Origin: Blastobasis lacticolella
Taxonomy: Eukaryota > Arthropoda > Insecta > Lepidoptera > Blastobasidae
DNA length: 64,000 nucleotides
Reading direction: 5' to 3'
Assembly: GCA_905147135.1 (NCBI GenBank)
Contig: LR990053.1
Location: 12,501 to 76,500 of the forward strand
Shown here: one piece after another, positions 20,786 through 33,291 of the stretch
Position numbering within the stretch: the first letter of the stretch is position 1
Layout of the letters: the number at the start of each line of letters is the position of its first letter
The notes under the pieces: generated by a model
What the model saw: the letters and a program-made list of their open reading frames with translations, nothing else
Databases searched by the model: none
Told to the model about the DNA's origin: nothing
Program-made: the position numbers and the translations under genes

Positions 20786-21049
20786 TGGCATAGCCGTGTG
20801 GTGTCCGGTAGACTAGAATAGCACCAACCTCTTACACTCGTGGGTGTCGTACAAGGCGACTAATGTTTTCGAGGCAAAAGATTTAGAGTCTCTATAGACT
20901 GGAAAATGGGCAGCAGCGTTTTCAATTGTTATATTTATAACACTGGGATCTCCAACCTGCCTACCAAGCGTAGAGATTATGGCAATAATCTCCCCTTTCG
21001 TGGGAGAGGCCATAAGTTCTGCAGTGGACTGATATGGGCTGTGATGATG
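20786..21049 (+). mobile_element. Retroposon of about 260 bp (copy 1) with 15-bp target duplication
   Basis: Member of a family with further copies at 39706, 48564, 57734 (-), 62113 and a partial copy at 40771 (-). All begin near GGCCGTGTGGTGTCCGG and end in GCTGTGATGATGAT. Here an exact 15-bp duplication ATAACTGTATAACCG flanks the copy (20771-20785 and 21050-21064), showing insertion by target-primed reverse transcription. No coding capacity. Confidence 0.8.
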
Positions 21050-21064
21050 ATAACTGTATAACCG

Positions 21065-22275
21065 CTTAACATATTAGCTCTGCCATTAATAAGAAAAAAT
21101 CACATACAGGCCAGCGGGCGGTGGCGGTAGTATTTTAATAAGGTAGAACTGCAAAAAACGCCTTTAAGTGAATGAAGGCGCAGATGAAGGCAGCGCCCGC
21201 AATGACAGCGCTGCGAGACGCACGCTGTCAGCGCTAAGTGGCGTAGGGCGCTCCAAATTGCCCTCGAGCAATTAACAAGACAATGAACTGGCAAAATAAA
21301 CAATATTCAAAGCCAGCAAATCCATTAGGAGCAAAACAAACTCTTATAAAACGAGAGGAAGAATCACCGCAGCGCCGGTTCGGCTCCCGCCAATAAAAAA
21401 ATGATAACTTCAGTCCTTGTAATTAAAACGTAGCAAAATTAATGCGAGGGACGCAATTAACAAGCTGCTGGCAAAAATGGCCGAAATGAGTTTTCTTTCC
21501 GACTTTACACAAGTTCAGCTTAACGAATTTTCTTTTTAATCGAGCGAGGAATGGCTGTTTCGCAAATGTTTAATAAGTATTTTTAATTATTGGACATTGT
21601 TCAGGAAGTCACGTCAGCCCGCGACGGCTTTTCGGCGCTTCGAGCCTCGCGGCGGCGCCCGCGCCCACTCACTCGACCCTGCGCTAAGCGACGGGACGCG
21701 GCCATACACGGGAACAGCCAACGAATCTAAACGGCAGTCTCAGAATTTTTGAATCGAAATTTTACCTAGCAAGCTACACTGTTTCTTTCGTTTTATATAT
21801 TTTGATTGGCTATTTATTGCTAGCAGGCATCGATCTGTAGATAAGACGATAAGAAATTCAATATACAGGAGCAAAAGAGCAATAGCAAGTTGTTGTGGCG
21901 CACCGCGGAGGCTCGCTCCCTAAGCCGCTCCCCGCGGCTGAGCCCCGGGTAATAAGCTGTTCGCGCGGCGCCGCGAGGATTATGTATTCAATTTCCTGAA
22001 CGCAACAAACGCAACACTGTTTATTTCAATTTTCCAATACGTACGAAGGTGCGCGCGGCCGACACGCCGCGGCGGCGATGAACGAAGAATGGCGATCTAT
22101 CATGATTATGAGCCATCAATGTAAGTGTGGCGGTTAATTCACCAAAATGCTTTAATAATACTATTTTTATTTCCATTCGCTTTTTTCCCCATCCTTCTTT
22201 AACTAAGCGGAAATAACTATCGAATATTGCCTTGGGAATATTGGGATGTGCGGTGTTTTGTGTTGTAGAGCCGGT
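21065..22275. other. No gene recognised; GC-rich patches
   Basis: GC-rich islets near 21640-21700 and 21895-21980 in otherwise AT-rich sequence. No frame with protein-like character. Confidence 0.4.
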
Positions 22276-22537
22276 AATAAATAAAAATAAAAATAAATAT
22301 TCGTGGACAAATTCACACAGCGCCATCTAGCCCCAAACTAAGCAAAGCTTGTGCTATGGGTGCTAGATAACTGATATACTACTTAAATACTTTTAAATAC
22401 ATACTTATTATACGTAGAACACCCAGACCCGTAACAGTCTGCCCGGCCGGGAATCGAACCCGGGACCTCTTGCGTGGCAGACCGTTGATGTTGATGAGAG
22501 ATGAGATGAGATGTTGACCATTGAACCACTCAGGTCG
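22276..22537 (-). mobile_element. tRNA-derived SINE, family A (copy 1)
   Basis: Read on the minus strand it opens with a tRNA-like head: A box in GAGTGGTTCAATGG near 22520-22537 and B box GGTTCGATTCC near 22445-22458. Then come the unique part TGTTACGGGTCTGGGTGT and the tail with AGATGGCGCTGTGTGAATTT. The same head and tail occur at 50541-50800. A GATGA-rich expansion splits the tRNA-like part. It is a SINE, not a tRNA gene. Confidence 0.82.
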
Positions 22538-22539
22538 TA

Positions 22540-25190
22540 ATCCGCCTTGTATAGGCCATGTTATAGTTTGAAGAAGTGCCACGAACGCAGTGATCTTATT
22601 TAAACGTCAAAAATCTAGGGAATCAAAGGTAAAAGTGCATCCACGTAGTTTAATGGCACTCTCTTTCATCTTATTAAGTATACTCCGACCACTGATGACT
22701 AACAAAAATGTTAATACGTGAGCCCAATATATCAATTATCATGACAAGTTAATTTTGGAACTACATCAACAGCAGAGGTGATTCGTGGCTAAAAGCTAGT
22801 TAAAAAAGTCAATGAATGCGATGCGCGCGGCGTGCGAAAGGCGCGCGCGCCGCCTTCCGGCGCGGGCGTGCCGGCGCCACAGCGCAGAATACTAACACAC
22901 TAGAACCAACAAGTCATAGGGGCAGTACAACATCTCGGTGGTAACTTATTGAGCTTAAAAAAGATTAAATATTCAAAATTTATTTTTTACTTGTTTTGTG
23001 AAAAGACATTGTTAAAAATGGCCTATGAATCAACACGCATGAAACATTTACTATAATTACTAGATCTTTTTATAATGTACATTACAAATATTTTAATAGA
23101 ACGGACACTTCTTAATTTCGAAAACATTTTAAAAAGTATTCACTTCCGTCATAATCCTCGGTGTTACTATTTAGACATTATCTATTTTGACAGATTACAG
23201 TAGGGATGTGGTTGTATAAAATCGTTAATGAATCTATTCGATTATCGATTATCATTCTCATAGAACTTGGAATCGATAGTTGCATGGTTATGCTATACGT
23301 ATTATACAAAATAAACTATTTATTTTCTTCTGAATTGATAATTTATTAATACGACATTAAAAACCCTTCTACAACAACGATTATGACACGTGCGTATTTC
23401 TATCATCCTATTGCGTAGAATACGCGCGACTCGAAATCGTTGTTGTGAAAGGTCTCTTAAGGTGAAATTCAAACAAGAAATAAGAGTTTAGTTACAAAAA
23501 TAATAAGGTTACCTAAATGTTAATTTTAAATATTCGATTATATTATATCAATACCGATTTTCGATTGTCTGTTGTTATTCGTTATTCGTGGCACTTCACT
23601 AAAGGGGCGGGGCCGGTCTATGAAGTACACAAAACTTCATAGGCGTGCGCCAAAGACCAACAACATATAATAGCACCAAAGACTAATAACATTTGACATA
23701 TGGTACTAGTACAATGCTATACCTACTTTATAATCACACGTAAATAAAAAAGGAAATCCTTAATAAAACCCTTGCATGTCCATAAGACTCCTGACTCCTA
23801 GACTCCTAGAGTTCAATGTCAAGAAGCGCGCATCTGTCAAGCCTACTCCTGGAGTTTGGTCCGCTTCAACGACAGATTTTTTGACCGATAATTCAAAGAA
23901 AACTAAGGTAGTTAAGTATCCTATATTGCTCTCACTTGGATAACGACTAGGGTGGAAAACAAGGATGCAAGCCTTTAAAACTCAGCATCAGCGGGATATG
24001 ACGAGAATTATATCAGCAGAGCTGTTTTCGAAACAGTAGTTCAGAGTGTTATGACTGACCTAGCAGTGTGACAATAAAACGTTTACCTACAATTTATAAT
24101 CCAATGTAAGTACGTCCTTACACTCAGTAATAAATGCTAAGTTATTGCTACATACCGAATGTTTTTATTGACGTAATTATAACCTCAAAATCCGAAAGTG
24201 TCTTGATTTTTTTCGAATTCTCAAAAGTGTCCGTTGTTTTAATTTAGGTTCAATCGAATATATACATTATCTAAAACCCAAAAAGTAAATACACCTCCCT
24301 GTTGGTTCTTAGGCCAACTATGTATGGACGACGAGCAATGTCCTTTATTGTAATCGTTTTCAACTGTGTTATTAAAGTAATAATTTAACCTGACCGATTG
24401 ATGTCGGAAAGCCTCCTTCATAAGCAGCCTCCCCAAACATGTATCGAACTACTGAATCAAATTTCATGTAACTAAGTTATCCATCTAGAGACGAACTAAA
24501 CATCATCATCTCGGCGTTATGTACCGGTTGCGCTCCCGCGCAGTACGTGTAGGCCCGGAGTCCGCCTAGAGACGAGCTAAAGCTAAGCTAGAATATAATA
24601 ATTTGGTACGCCCCTAGATGTACGTCATTATGAGGTGTTACCGACGATGGGGGTAACCTGATCTTTGGTATAGTACGATTATTTTTTACCTCTTTTTTTA
24701 CATTCATCTCATTTATAAAAGCTTGTTTGTTTTTAAGATTTTATTTATATATTGAGCCAAATGTCTTCATCTCCAATATTACAACATCACAATAATTCAC
24801 CTTGCAAACATGTCACACTCAAGTGACGATTTCTAAAGATCATGGTCCATGTCGCGAATTTGAGGGCTTTGTGGGAACAAGTGTTACTGCTACTTTCCCT
24901 AGCACTTTCCGAGAGCTCTCTAATGAATTCCCATATTTAGAAAGCCCCGCCCACGACGTTAATCGCTGTAATTTAGTTTTAATGTGCGCCTCTTGCCCCC
25001 GCGGCCCTTATTCTATATTGGCTCTTGTTGTTAACACAATCCTTATTGCGATATCAAAATATAGTAAATTAATACAAAGCCTACATTACAAAATTAACAA
25101 CAATATTTATTGATACTTCCTACTGGCTAATATAATTTAATTATGTAGGCGTGATAAGTTAAGGCAGCTAATGTATTTCAGGAAAAAACC
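22540..25190. other. No gene recognised
   Basis: AT-rich sequence with a GC-rich patch at 22820-22880. Short open frames only. I see no exon-like segment with splice sites. Confidence 0.4.
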
Positions 25191-25664
25191 GTACTCGAAG
25201 AATTGTTAGTAAAACAGTACAAAATAATATTACGATATTCATAGTACCTGTACGGTGCAACCATACATTTTTATATTTTGTCTACTTAGCGTATTTCACC
25301 GCGTGCCACTGCGATTTGGCATAAATTATCTAATTGCCAACTTAGTACACGTATCGTATCGAATCACGGCGGACGCACACTCATTATCATTCATCTATCA
25401 TTTTAGCATTATTATATTAATCAATAAAGTATCAATATTATCAATTTATCAATTTTATCATAAAAGGTGTTACCGGATCGTACATCTTTTTGGTCCTTCG
25501 AGCAAACGTTAAGCGGGATCATTACGCGAGTGCAGTGAACTTGTGAACTTTAATTGTGTCAGTGTTTCCAGTTTAGCGACCACGTGGTTTTACAACGCAT
25601 CCTGAATTACCACAGCGCACAGGGGTAGCAGCATGGCAAACGGTCGAATCATTATCAGGCTCCT

Positions 25665-26246
25665 GTGCAAATCATCTTATCAAATAAGAATTTTCCAATT
25701 TATCTGAAAATGTCCAGCGTCAACGATATCTTAGCCAATCAAGATGAAATTGTCAATGCAATCGAGCAGACATACAGAAATTTCAAGAAGGATAGTGCCG
25801 AGAGGAAAACTGCCGACTATATTCGCCGTTTAGTCGACAACCTAGATTCCTATTGGAATGAATTCCATTCCAATAATATCAAATTAATGTCCTTTGAAGA
25901 TAAAACTAACATCTATTTTACCAACGATTTGTACGAGCAATCAAAATCAAATTATTGTCGCTATCGGGAAATCGTTGTATCTTATCATCCGACTGAAAGG
26001 CCGCGTACTCCTGTGCTGAAGCCTCCTACGTTTCTGCCTAGCCAGGGTACCTCGCAACAGCCTTCGGAGTCGAAAGCATCTAGTAGCAAGAATGATGAAA
26101 TGCTCCGGAAGCAGGCCAGTAATTTTAAAGCATTTAGAAGGTCTGTGGCTAATGTAAACTTAGATCTTGTCTCCGAAAAGTGGCAGTTTGACGATATATT
26201 AACCACTTTACAATCACTATTCTTTATGACCACGTTTGACTCGTGA
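25665..26246 (+). pseudogene. gag-like fragment of an LTR retrotransposon (probably BEL/Pao type)
   Basis: 193-residue frame whose middle (NAIEQTYRNFKKDSAERKT, then LDSYWNEF, then YFTNDLYEQ) matches the pattern of gag proteins from insect BEL/Pao-like elements. The body probably starts at MSSVND (25710). It ends without nucleocapsid, protease or reverse transcriptase. The leader around 25485-25500 (TTTTTGGTCCTTCGAGCA) is the kind of sequence found near the 5' LTR/leader of such elements. No second LTR is seen. Class assignment is from memory of the family and only moderately sure. Confidence 0.55.
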
Positions 26247-26344
26247 CCAGTAGTTTTCAGGAAAACAACTAGTAGTCTTTTGAAAAGCTCTGTAATACCC
26301 ATCTCTTACAAATAAGTCTTTGAATTTTTATTTTGTTATTACTT

Positions 26345-26640
26345 TACTAGCCAGGCATTTGACCGCCACCTCACCTGGTGGTAAATGACGATGCGGTCTA
26401 TGATGAAGCATGCCTGTCTAGGAACAGCCTATTCACTCTAGCCTTGAATACATCCAGATTATATTGATCAGGGAACACACTCGCAGGCAACGCATTCCAC
26501 TCCTTAGCCGTACGCATTATAAAAGTCGAGCCAAAGCGGCTCGTGCGGATAGCTGGAAGATCCACGACATAAGGATGAAGCGCTTGAATCTGGTAAGTTA
26601 AGTACAATTGCAATTGAGCCTCTTTAAAAATAAGAGTTTA
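26345..26640 (-). mobile_element. 3' end of a CR1/Jockey-type LINE
   Basis: On the minus strand it encodes the very end of a reverse-transcriptase protein (RFGSTFIMRTAKEWNALPAS, then VFPDQYN and a final FKARVNRLF), followed by a short 3' UTR. RTAxxWNxLPxxVFP is the shared C-terminal block of many insect CR1/Jockey LINEs. The 3' UTR recurs at 34012-34170. Confidence 0.75.
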
Positions 26641-26813
26641 ACATATTTTTTAAGCAAAGCAATACCAGTTTCATTTCCCAGCCTATATTTCAAGATTTTA
26701 TGACCTAAAGTTATTGGACTATTAGGAACGACTGAAGAAGTTCCAAAATTCTTAGCTATACATTGGGAATAACATCCAGAGGAAGGCATCCCTATATAGT
26801 GACGCACGCGTCG

Positions 26814-28637
26814 CGGCGGCGCACAGTGGGCTGAAAATCGAGCTTCATAGACATAGGCAACTCAACTTTTAATGTGTCGTTTTTTTGGCGGGAATTGCTT
26901 CCATGAGCTATAACTATACATAAAAATGTTATCCGAGTTAACTCTGCGCAAAAACAAATGAATTATATTTTTTTTACGAAAAAAATGTATGGAGCCAATA
27001 TGAAAAATCCAATTATCTCTGAAACCGCTAGGAAAACCGTAATATCCTTACAGATGGTTATAAAACTAATTATTCATGATTTTTTGACATACTCCATATA
27101 ACGGTTACTGCTGCAGAATTTTTTTTTAAAATCGTCGAAATATTTAATTTATTTATTTATACACGGTTCCTTTCGGTGAGAATTTAGCAACACGTTAAAT
27201 CATATAGTATTAGGCTTGGTTCCTAGAAATAGTAGGTAGATGTAGGTAGGGTAAATTCTCACCGAAAGGAACCGTTTATAAATAAATAAATAAAATATTT
27301 CGAAGATTTAAAAAAAAAAATCTGCAGCAGTAACCGTTATATGGAGTATGTCAAAAAATCATGAATAATTAGTTTTATAACCATCTGTAAGAATATTACG
27401 AAAAAAATGTATGGAGCCAATATGAAAAATCAAATTATCTCTGAAACAGCAAGGAAAACCGTATACCCGTAACCTAAGCGAGACATAACTGCACCAAACA
27501 ATACTTTATAGTCAAATGAAGTACTTTCACTTTTTAGAAGAACAAACAAGTCTAAATTAGTTATTAAACTTTCCATTCTAACACTTTTCAGTCGCAGGAC
27601 AAATGTAATGTTAACGGTTACAAAGTTTTGTAAATACTAAATTATAACACAAAATTTTAGTCCTTTTATTGTAGTGGTCGCTCATTAGTTAATTACTACC
27701 CTTAATGAGGGTAGTTAACTAATGATCATTAGGTAACTACCCTTAATGAGGGTAGTAATTAACTAATGAGCGACCACTACAATAAAAGGACTAAAATTTT
27801 GTGTTATAATTTAGTATTTACAAAACTTTGTAACCGTTAACATTACATTTGTCCTGCGACTGAAAAGTGTTAGAATGGAAAGTTTAATAACTAATTTAGA
27901 CTTGTTTGTTCTTCTAAAAAGTGAAAGTACTTCATTTGACTATAAAGTATTGTTTGGTGCAGTTATGTCTCGCTTAGGTTACGAGTATACGTTTTTCCTT
28001 GCTGTTTCAGAGATAATTTGATTTTTCATATTGGCTCCATACATTTTTTTCGTAATATTCTTACAGATGGTTATAAAACTAATTATTCATGATTTTTTGA
28101 CATACTCCATATAACGGTTACTGCTGCAGATTTTTTTTTTAAAATCTTCGAAATATTTTATTTATTTATTTATAAACGGTTCCTTTCGGTGAGAATTTAC
28201 CCTACCTACATCTACCTACTATTTCTAGGAACCAAGCCTAATACTATATGATTTAACGTGTTGCTAAATTCTCACCGAAAGGAACCGTGTATAAATAAAT
28301 AAATTAAATATTTCGACGATTTTAAAAAAAATTTCTGCAGCAGTAACCGTTATATGGAGTATGTCAAAAAATCATGAATAATTAGTTTTATAACCATCTG
28401 TAAGGATATTACGGTTTTCCTAGCGGTTTCAGAGATAATTGGATTTTTCATATTGACTCCATACATTTTTTTCGTAAAAAAAATATAATTCATTTGTTTT
28501 TGCGCAGAGTTAACTCGGATAACATTTTTATGTATAGTTATAGCTCATGGAAGCAATTCCCGCCAAAAAAACGACACATTAAAAGTTGAGTTGCCTATGT
28601 CTATGAAGCTCGATTTTCAGCCCACTGTGCGGCGGCG
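26814..28637. mobile_element. 1,808-bp palindromic (foldback-type) DNA element with 8-bp target duplication
   Basis: Element 26822-28629 reads nearly the same on both strands, centred exactly on AATGATCATT at 27721-27730; both arms are 904 bp, so no net indels have accumulated. Ends are CACAGTGGGCTG on both strands. The 8 bp CGGCGGCG flank it on both sides (26814-26821 and 28630-28637). Each arm contains a smaller inverted repeat (outer blocks near 26970-27170 against 27255-27420) around an AGGTAGATGTAGGTAGG spacer. TIR plus 8-bp duplication suggests an hAT- or P-like class, without transposase. Confidence 0.85.
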
Positions 28638-29736
28638 GCAGAGCGGCAATTAAAATCGAGTTCCCGGACACAGTACAAGCAAACGTAGCGGAACGTTTTT
28701 CGTTATACGATATCATGAAGAGCCAAACCCTTCATTTTGGTCAGAAAGTAAAGCTTGGCGCTTTCATAGAAATATTGCGTGATACATGAGGGATTGAGTG
28801 CTCGACCGACTTTCACCGCACAACGCTGCCTGTCGGGTAAGCACTGAATGTATAAAACGGTCCAGCCATTCTTTCTGATAAAAATGTATAGTTAGGTTTT
28901 GCCTTGCCTTCTCACGAGATTTGATTACGCCTGAGCAGGCGTAGGTATTTCAAGGGCAAGAGGTACCACTGCTCCTTTACTTCGGACTGTGGTCGCGTGA
29001 ACTTTGCGAGTTTTAATTGATATTTCCGATTGTTTGTTCAAAAGTTAATCCCTTCTAGTAAGGGGGCGCGCCACGCATTGAAATGTTCGTAGAATCTCAT
29101 TCGGGGTCTGCGCGGATGGGAAGACATGGTGTTTTTGTTAAATTAAATGTGGTATATCTATGACTCATGTGAGATAGAATATTTCCTTAGGATCATTCAA
29201 ATTGTTTAATATTAACAAAATGTGCCTATTAAATTATTTAATCAAAGATTTTCAGTACTAGGTAGGCCTTTGTCAAACAGTGAACTTTCTTCGGAATGAA
29301 ACCGTTTCGTCCGACGACATACACTTTTTCTTGCAAAAAGCAATTGCTCTTGCTGTGAGAGTGGGCAAACCAAAAACGCACTTTCTATTAGTAAGGGTCT
29401 AATTTACCTAGCCACCAATTACAAAAGGTCAGTCAGATATCTGGCCGAGGGGCAATGTAATTTTAAAAAGTTGTAACTTTTAAAAGAGCGCCGCTAAAAT
29501 CCTCCTAAGTGCCGCTTAACCCGGGCCCAAAGAAGACAAAACTTTTAAAAGAATATCCGGAGCACCGCCGTAATGGAACGGGTTAATCAAGTTACCCCCG
29601 CACCCCGCACCCTGCCCCCGCCCCGCCCCCGCCCGCGCCCCGCGCCGCCCTTCACGCTCCTCACGGCTATTTTATTAAGCGGCAACTATTAATGTTATCT
29701 GTGAAGAGACTTCCGAATTCGACCCTTTGTTATATG
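28638..29736. other. No gene recognised; GC-rich patch
   Basis: C-rich patch at 29590-29655. No coding frame supported. Confidence 0.4.
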
Positions 29737-29989
29737 TAGGGAATGCAATCCCGCAAGATAATTTCAATCCAGGTATTTGCGGGACTGAACCATCTTAGTC
29801 CCGCTGGATCAAGGTATTTAAGGGATCCCGCAGGGTGGAATTAGAACAGAAATCAATCGTAGTAAAGATCTTACAGACCTCGTTTTAATGCTTTAAATTT
29901 TACCCCAAATTAAACAAGCTTTTTGGTATATTTAAAATGGTTTATAGTAGAGTTAGAAACAAAGATTAATAACGTATACGCCACAAGTC

Positions 29990-31350
29990 ATCATCATCGT
30001 CCTAGCGCTTGCCTCGGCCCCTGCCAGGGTCCGCTTTCCTACTCAATCTCCTCTACTTCGCCCGGTCTTCGGCATCTTCTCGTCGTAAGCCGTTGGCTCT
30101 CGCATTCGACTCAGCGATGTCAATCCATCGCTTCTTAGGTCGCCCACGGGGCCTCTTTCCTGATACCGGCAGATTCAGGCACCTATTTCCCAAGTATCCC
30201 TGAGGCTTACGCAACACGTGACCAAACCAGCACAGACGAGCCTCCTTGATCTTATCTGCGATATCCCTCACGCCAAGGCTACCACAGATGTCCTCGTTAC
30301 GTACTCGATCGAGTCGCGTAACTCCGCACATCCACCGCAGCATTTTCATTTCGTTGGGTTGGAGTTTGCGAACGTGTTTCGTCAGCGTTGGCCATGTCTC
30401 ACAGCCATACAGCATCACCGGTCTTATTATACTCTTGTATCTGAGCCATTTGAGCTTTACAGGGATTTCAGGGTCACAGGTGACTGCCGTGAGTTCCCGC
30501 CATTTAGTCTAAGCTGCAGAGATTCGGGACTTGACATCGGGGCCGATAACGCCGGACTCGTGCATCACGGACCCGAGGTACCGAGGTACCCGACAGCTTC
30601 GTTACCTACAAGGATGGTTTCGGGATCTACGCTGCAGCTGGCCATATACTCCGTTTTGGCGACATTCAACTTCAAATAACCGTTCTCTAGCACATCCTTC
30701 TACGTGTTTACTCTGGTCTCAAGATCCTGCCTAAGCTTGCTCACCAGTACAATGTCGTCAGCGTACTTCATAAGCCAAGGAGGCATGTCCTAAATTTCTG
30801 CTGAGAGGGCATCAAGCACAATGCAGAACAAGTAAGGGCTCAGCACAAAACCCTTGTGAACACCTACAGTAATCGGGAAGGGATTATTATGGCCTACGAT
30901 GGTTTTGACGACGACTCTCGTCACACATACGTGTATAATACTAATGTACGCTTTGGGCACAGACTTTGATCTCAGAGCCCTTCAGATTATCTCCGAGGGA
31001 CACTGTCGAATGCCCTCTGCAGGTCGAGAAATGCGTAATGCAGAGGTTGATTACTATTGCAATGAGACTCCTGGAGGACTATGAGCGCAAAGATTGGATC
31101 CATGGTGCTGCAGCCCGGCCTGAAGCCGTATTGGCATTCCGACAAGGAACATTCCTGGCAAAGTCTCTGGTCCAACGTATACGCCACATGTATATGTCGT
31201 AGAGGGTCATGAGCCTAGTCATCATTTGGCTAAGAAACGCAACGTCAATCGAAGCGCCACCTTGCGGGGATAGCTGGAAATACTGTGAAGACGTCATATT
31301 CGGCGCGCGGTCGCAACGAACACTCCCCATTCGACCATCGACGAGTCAAG
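29990..31350 (-). mobile_element. RTE-like LINE, decayed
   Basis: On the minus strand: RT fingers QYGFRPGCSTMDPIFALIVL and LDLQRAFDSVPRR (31187-30987), a block FPITVGVHKGFVLSPYLF with a stop soon after, and the catalytic YADD at 30754-30765. The C-terminal domain follows (LYGCETW, MLRWMCGVTRLDR, CWFGHVLR, GRPKKRW; 30418-30053). The 3' end carries GATGATGATG (about 29990-30000 on +). Several frameshifts and at least one stop make it dead. The motif order and the C-terminal block are typical of RTE-clade LINEs in insects. Confidence 0.82.
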
Positions 31351-32284
31351 ACGTGTAACTGGCTGCTCATCCATTGAAGAAAGAAGAAGTCTTTATTTAT
31401 TGCCTTACATCACATAGCCGTATTCCATAAAGGAGAGTGTGAGTACAGAAGGGACTACCAAATTATAATTTGTACAAGGGCGCACGTGAATAGATTCCCT
31501 GGCGCACCTTGCGTTTCGGCCTCGCGGGATGGCCATGGGTGGTGGCGGGTCTTCCAGTGACCCACGGGTTCGGTAGTCCCACATTATTATCTGCTACATA
31601 AAATTATCCTACAGTCATCCTATGCTTTCATTGTTTGCTATTTTTATTGTAATATCGCTTTATTATCTCAATACACTGTAAAACTGTTCAACTGATCTTT
31701 ATTTTCACGAAACTATCCCGAAAACCTTCTTATAGATCTCTCCTCTGCTAGAGTCTGCCCTAGTCTACGACATATATACATGTAATTCTCGTAAATTACG
31801 TAAGAAAATTAAACATTATTTTGGAAATTGCGAGCATACCTATAGAACCACCCTATTTGTTCCATATATGTTGAAACATTTAGATTTAAGATCATTTAAG
31901 ATCTAATGTTATTATATTACCATGTGAAGCAATAAATAAATGACTAATGACTTATGACATTTCTGGCGCTTTATTCAATTTTTTTAAAGGGTTTCGCGGT
32001 TTGATAGAAAATAAGACAACAATTACCTCTGTATTTAATTAATTTCTTCAATACGATCGCTTTACTTCGGACAATATTTTTAGAGAAGACGGCATATCGA
32101 CCTACAAAAGCCAGTTTAAACGGAGCTAACAATGCTATGCGCATCTGTAGAGATACTAGAGCTCTTCTTATATTAGTTATAGTTGGTCGACATGCTGTCT
32201 TCTGTAAAAAATATAGTCTGGCATAAGGCAACCGTGTTGAAGAAATTAATTAAATACTGAGCGTATATGGAGAAATATTTCCAT

Positions 32285-33062
32285 CCGTTCCGTCCGTTCC
32301 GTCTCCTGAACAATTGTATTAGGTTTATTTTCGGTTTACGAAAATATGACCATATCTCCGAATTTCGTACTAAGCTTAGGTGGCTCACTATTCGCCAGCG
32401 CCGTAACTTAAGATCCCTTTCTCTATTGTACTCAATCTTACACGATCCAGCTACCCCACACTATTTAAAAAGTAAATTTCAATTCCTTTCTGACTCTCAC
32501 AACGTCAATCTGCGCTCTACACATAACAAACTATTGAATCTGCCCCTTCACCGCACCGGTTTTACCTCTAACTCTTTTGCAGTTAAGACCATAAGGCTCT
32601 GGAACGATCTTCCTTCTGACATAAGACTATTACCTAACAAATGTTCTTTTAAGAAAGCGGTGCATGGTCATTACTTGGATGCTCCATAATACTCGTTCTC
32701 CCTCCCTGTTCGACCCACTTCACTTTTCTCTTGTAACTTCACTTTGTTCAATTAAAATATTATTTTATCTTTGGTTTTACTTATATATTGTATCCAGTTT
32801 TAAGTTCATATGTTTATTTTATGGTTTTGTATATGTATTTAGTATGTGCTTGTGCTTCCGGACTATAGTTGCATAAATGTATATCCCTCCTCCTTTTTAC
32901 TCAAGTAGTTTTGTATTTTTTTTTGTCTTTCTTTTCCTGCACCGCCTACCTTTCTCAGGCTTAGATTATCCCGGTTGACTGGTAGATAAGGCTATTTCAG
33001 CTTTAAGTCCGCCACTGTACTTTTGTGCATAAAGCTTTAATAAATAAATAAATAAATAAATA
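32285..33062 (+). mobile_element. CR1/Jockey-type LINE, 5'-truncated (family D, copy 1)
   Basis: Encodes LLNNCIRFIFGLRKYDH at its start and RLWNDLPSDIR...FKKAV near its end (stop at 32689). A 370-bp 3' UTR ends with GACTGGTAGATAAGGC, TTTAAGTCCGCC and a tail of AAATA units. The same protein end and UTR occur at 44960-46206. Only the last ~135 codons are present. Confidence 0.78.
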
Positions 33063-33291
33063 TGGGGTGGTTCGATAGTTAAGCTCGCAAGAGTAGTCGC
33101 ATCGCTTAGCTAGCGCCCAGGCAGCTAGTCCAGGGCCCACGAACCGCCGCGCGCAGGGTAACACGTATGAACCACGCTTCTGTGTAATCCCGCTAGTCCA
33201 GCGGGATCCCGCAAAATTTTCGGCGAAATGTATGCGGGGTTAAGGTATTTTGGGAAGGCGGTATCTCGGTATCCCGGTATTGCATTCCCTA

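Larger units (their letters stand above)
29737..33291. mobile_element. Possible composite TIR element with nested LINEs
   Basis: Left end TAGGGAATGCAATCCCG (29737) and right end, on the other strand, TAGGGAATGCAATACCG (33291) are inverted copies, both followed by CCCGC/GGGATCCCGC blocks. A third end of this family lies at 51509. Inside lie an RTE-like LINE and a CR1/Jockey-like LINE. The flanking 8-mers do not match, so a single insertion event is not proven. Confidence 0.45.

Noticed and set aside
22440..22537. Possible tRNA gene (minus)
   Set aside because: A and B boxes are present but the tRNA-like part is interrupted by GATGA repeats and followed by a SINE body shared with 50541-50800.
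29737..33291. Clean target-site duplication for the TAGGGAATGCA ends
   Set aside because: The flanking 8-mers differ, so I do not claim one.
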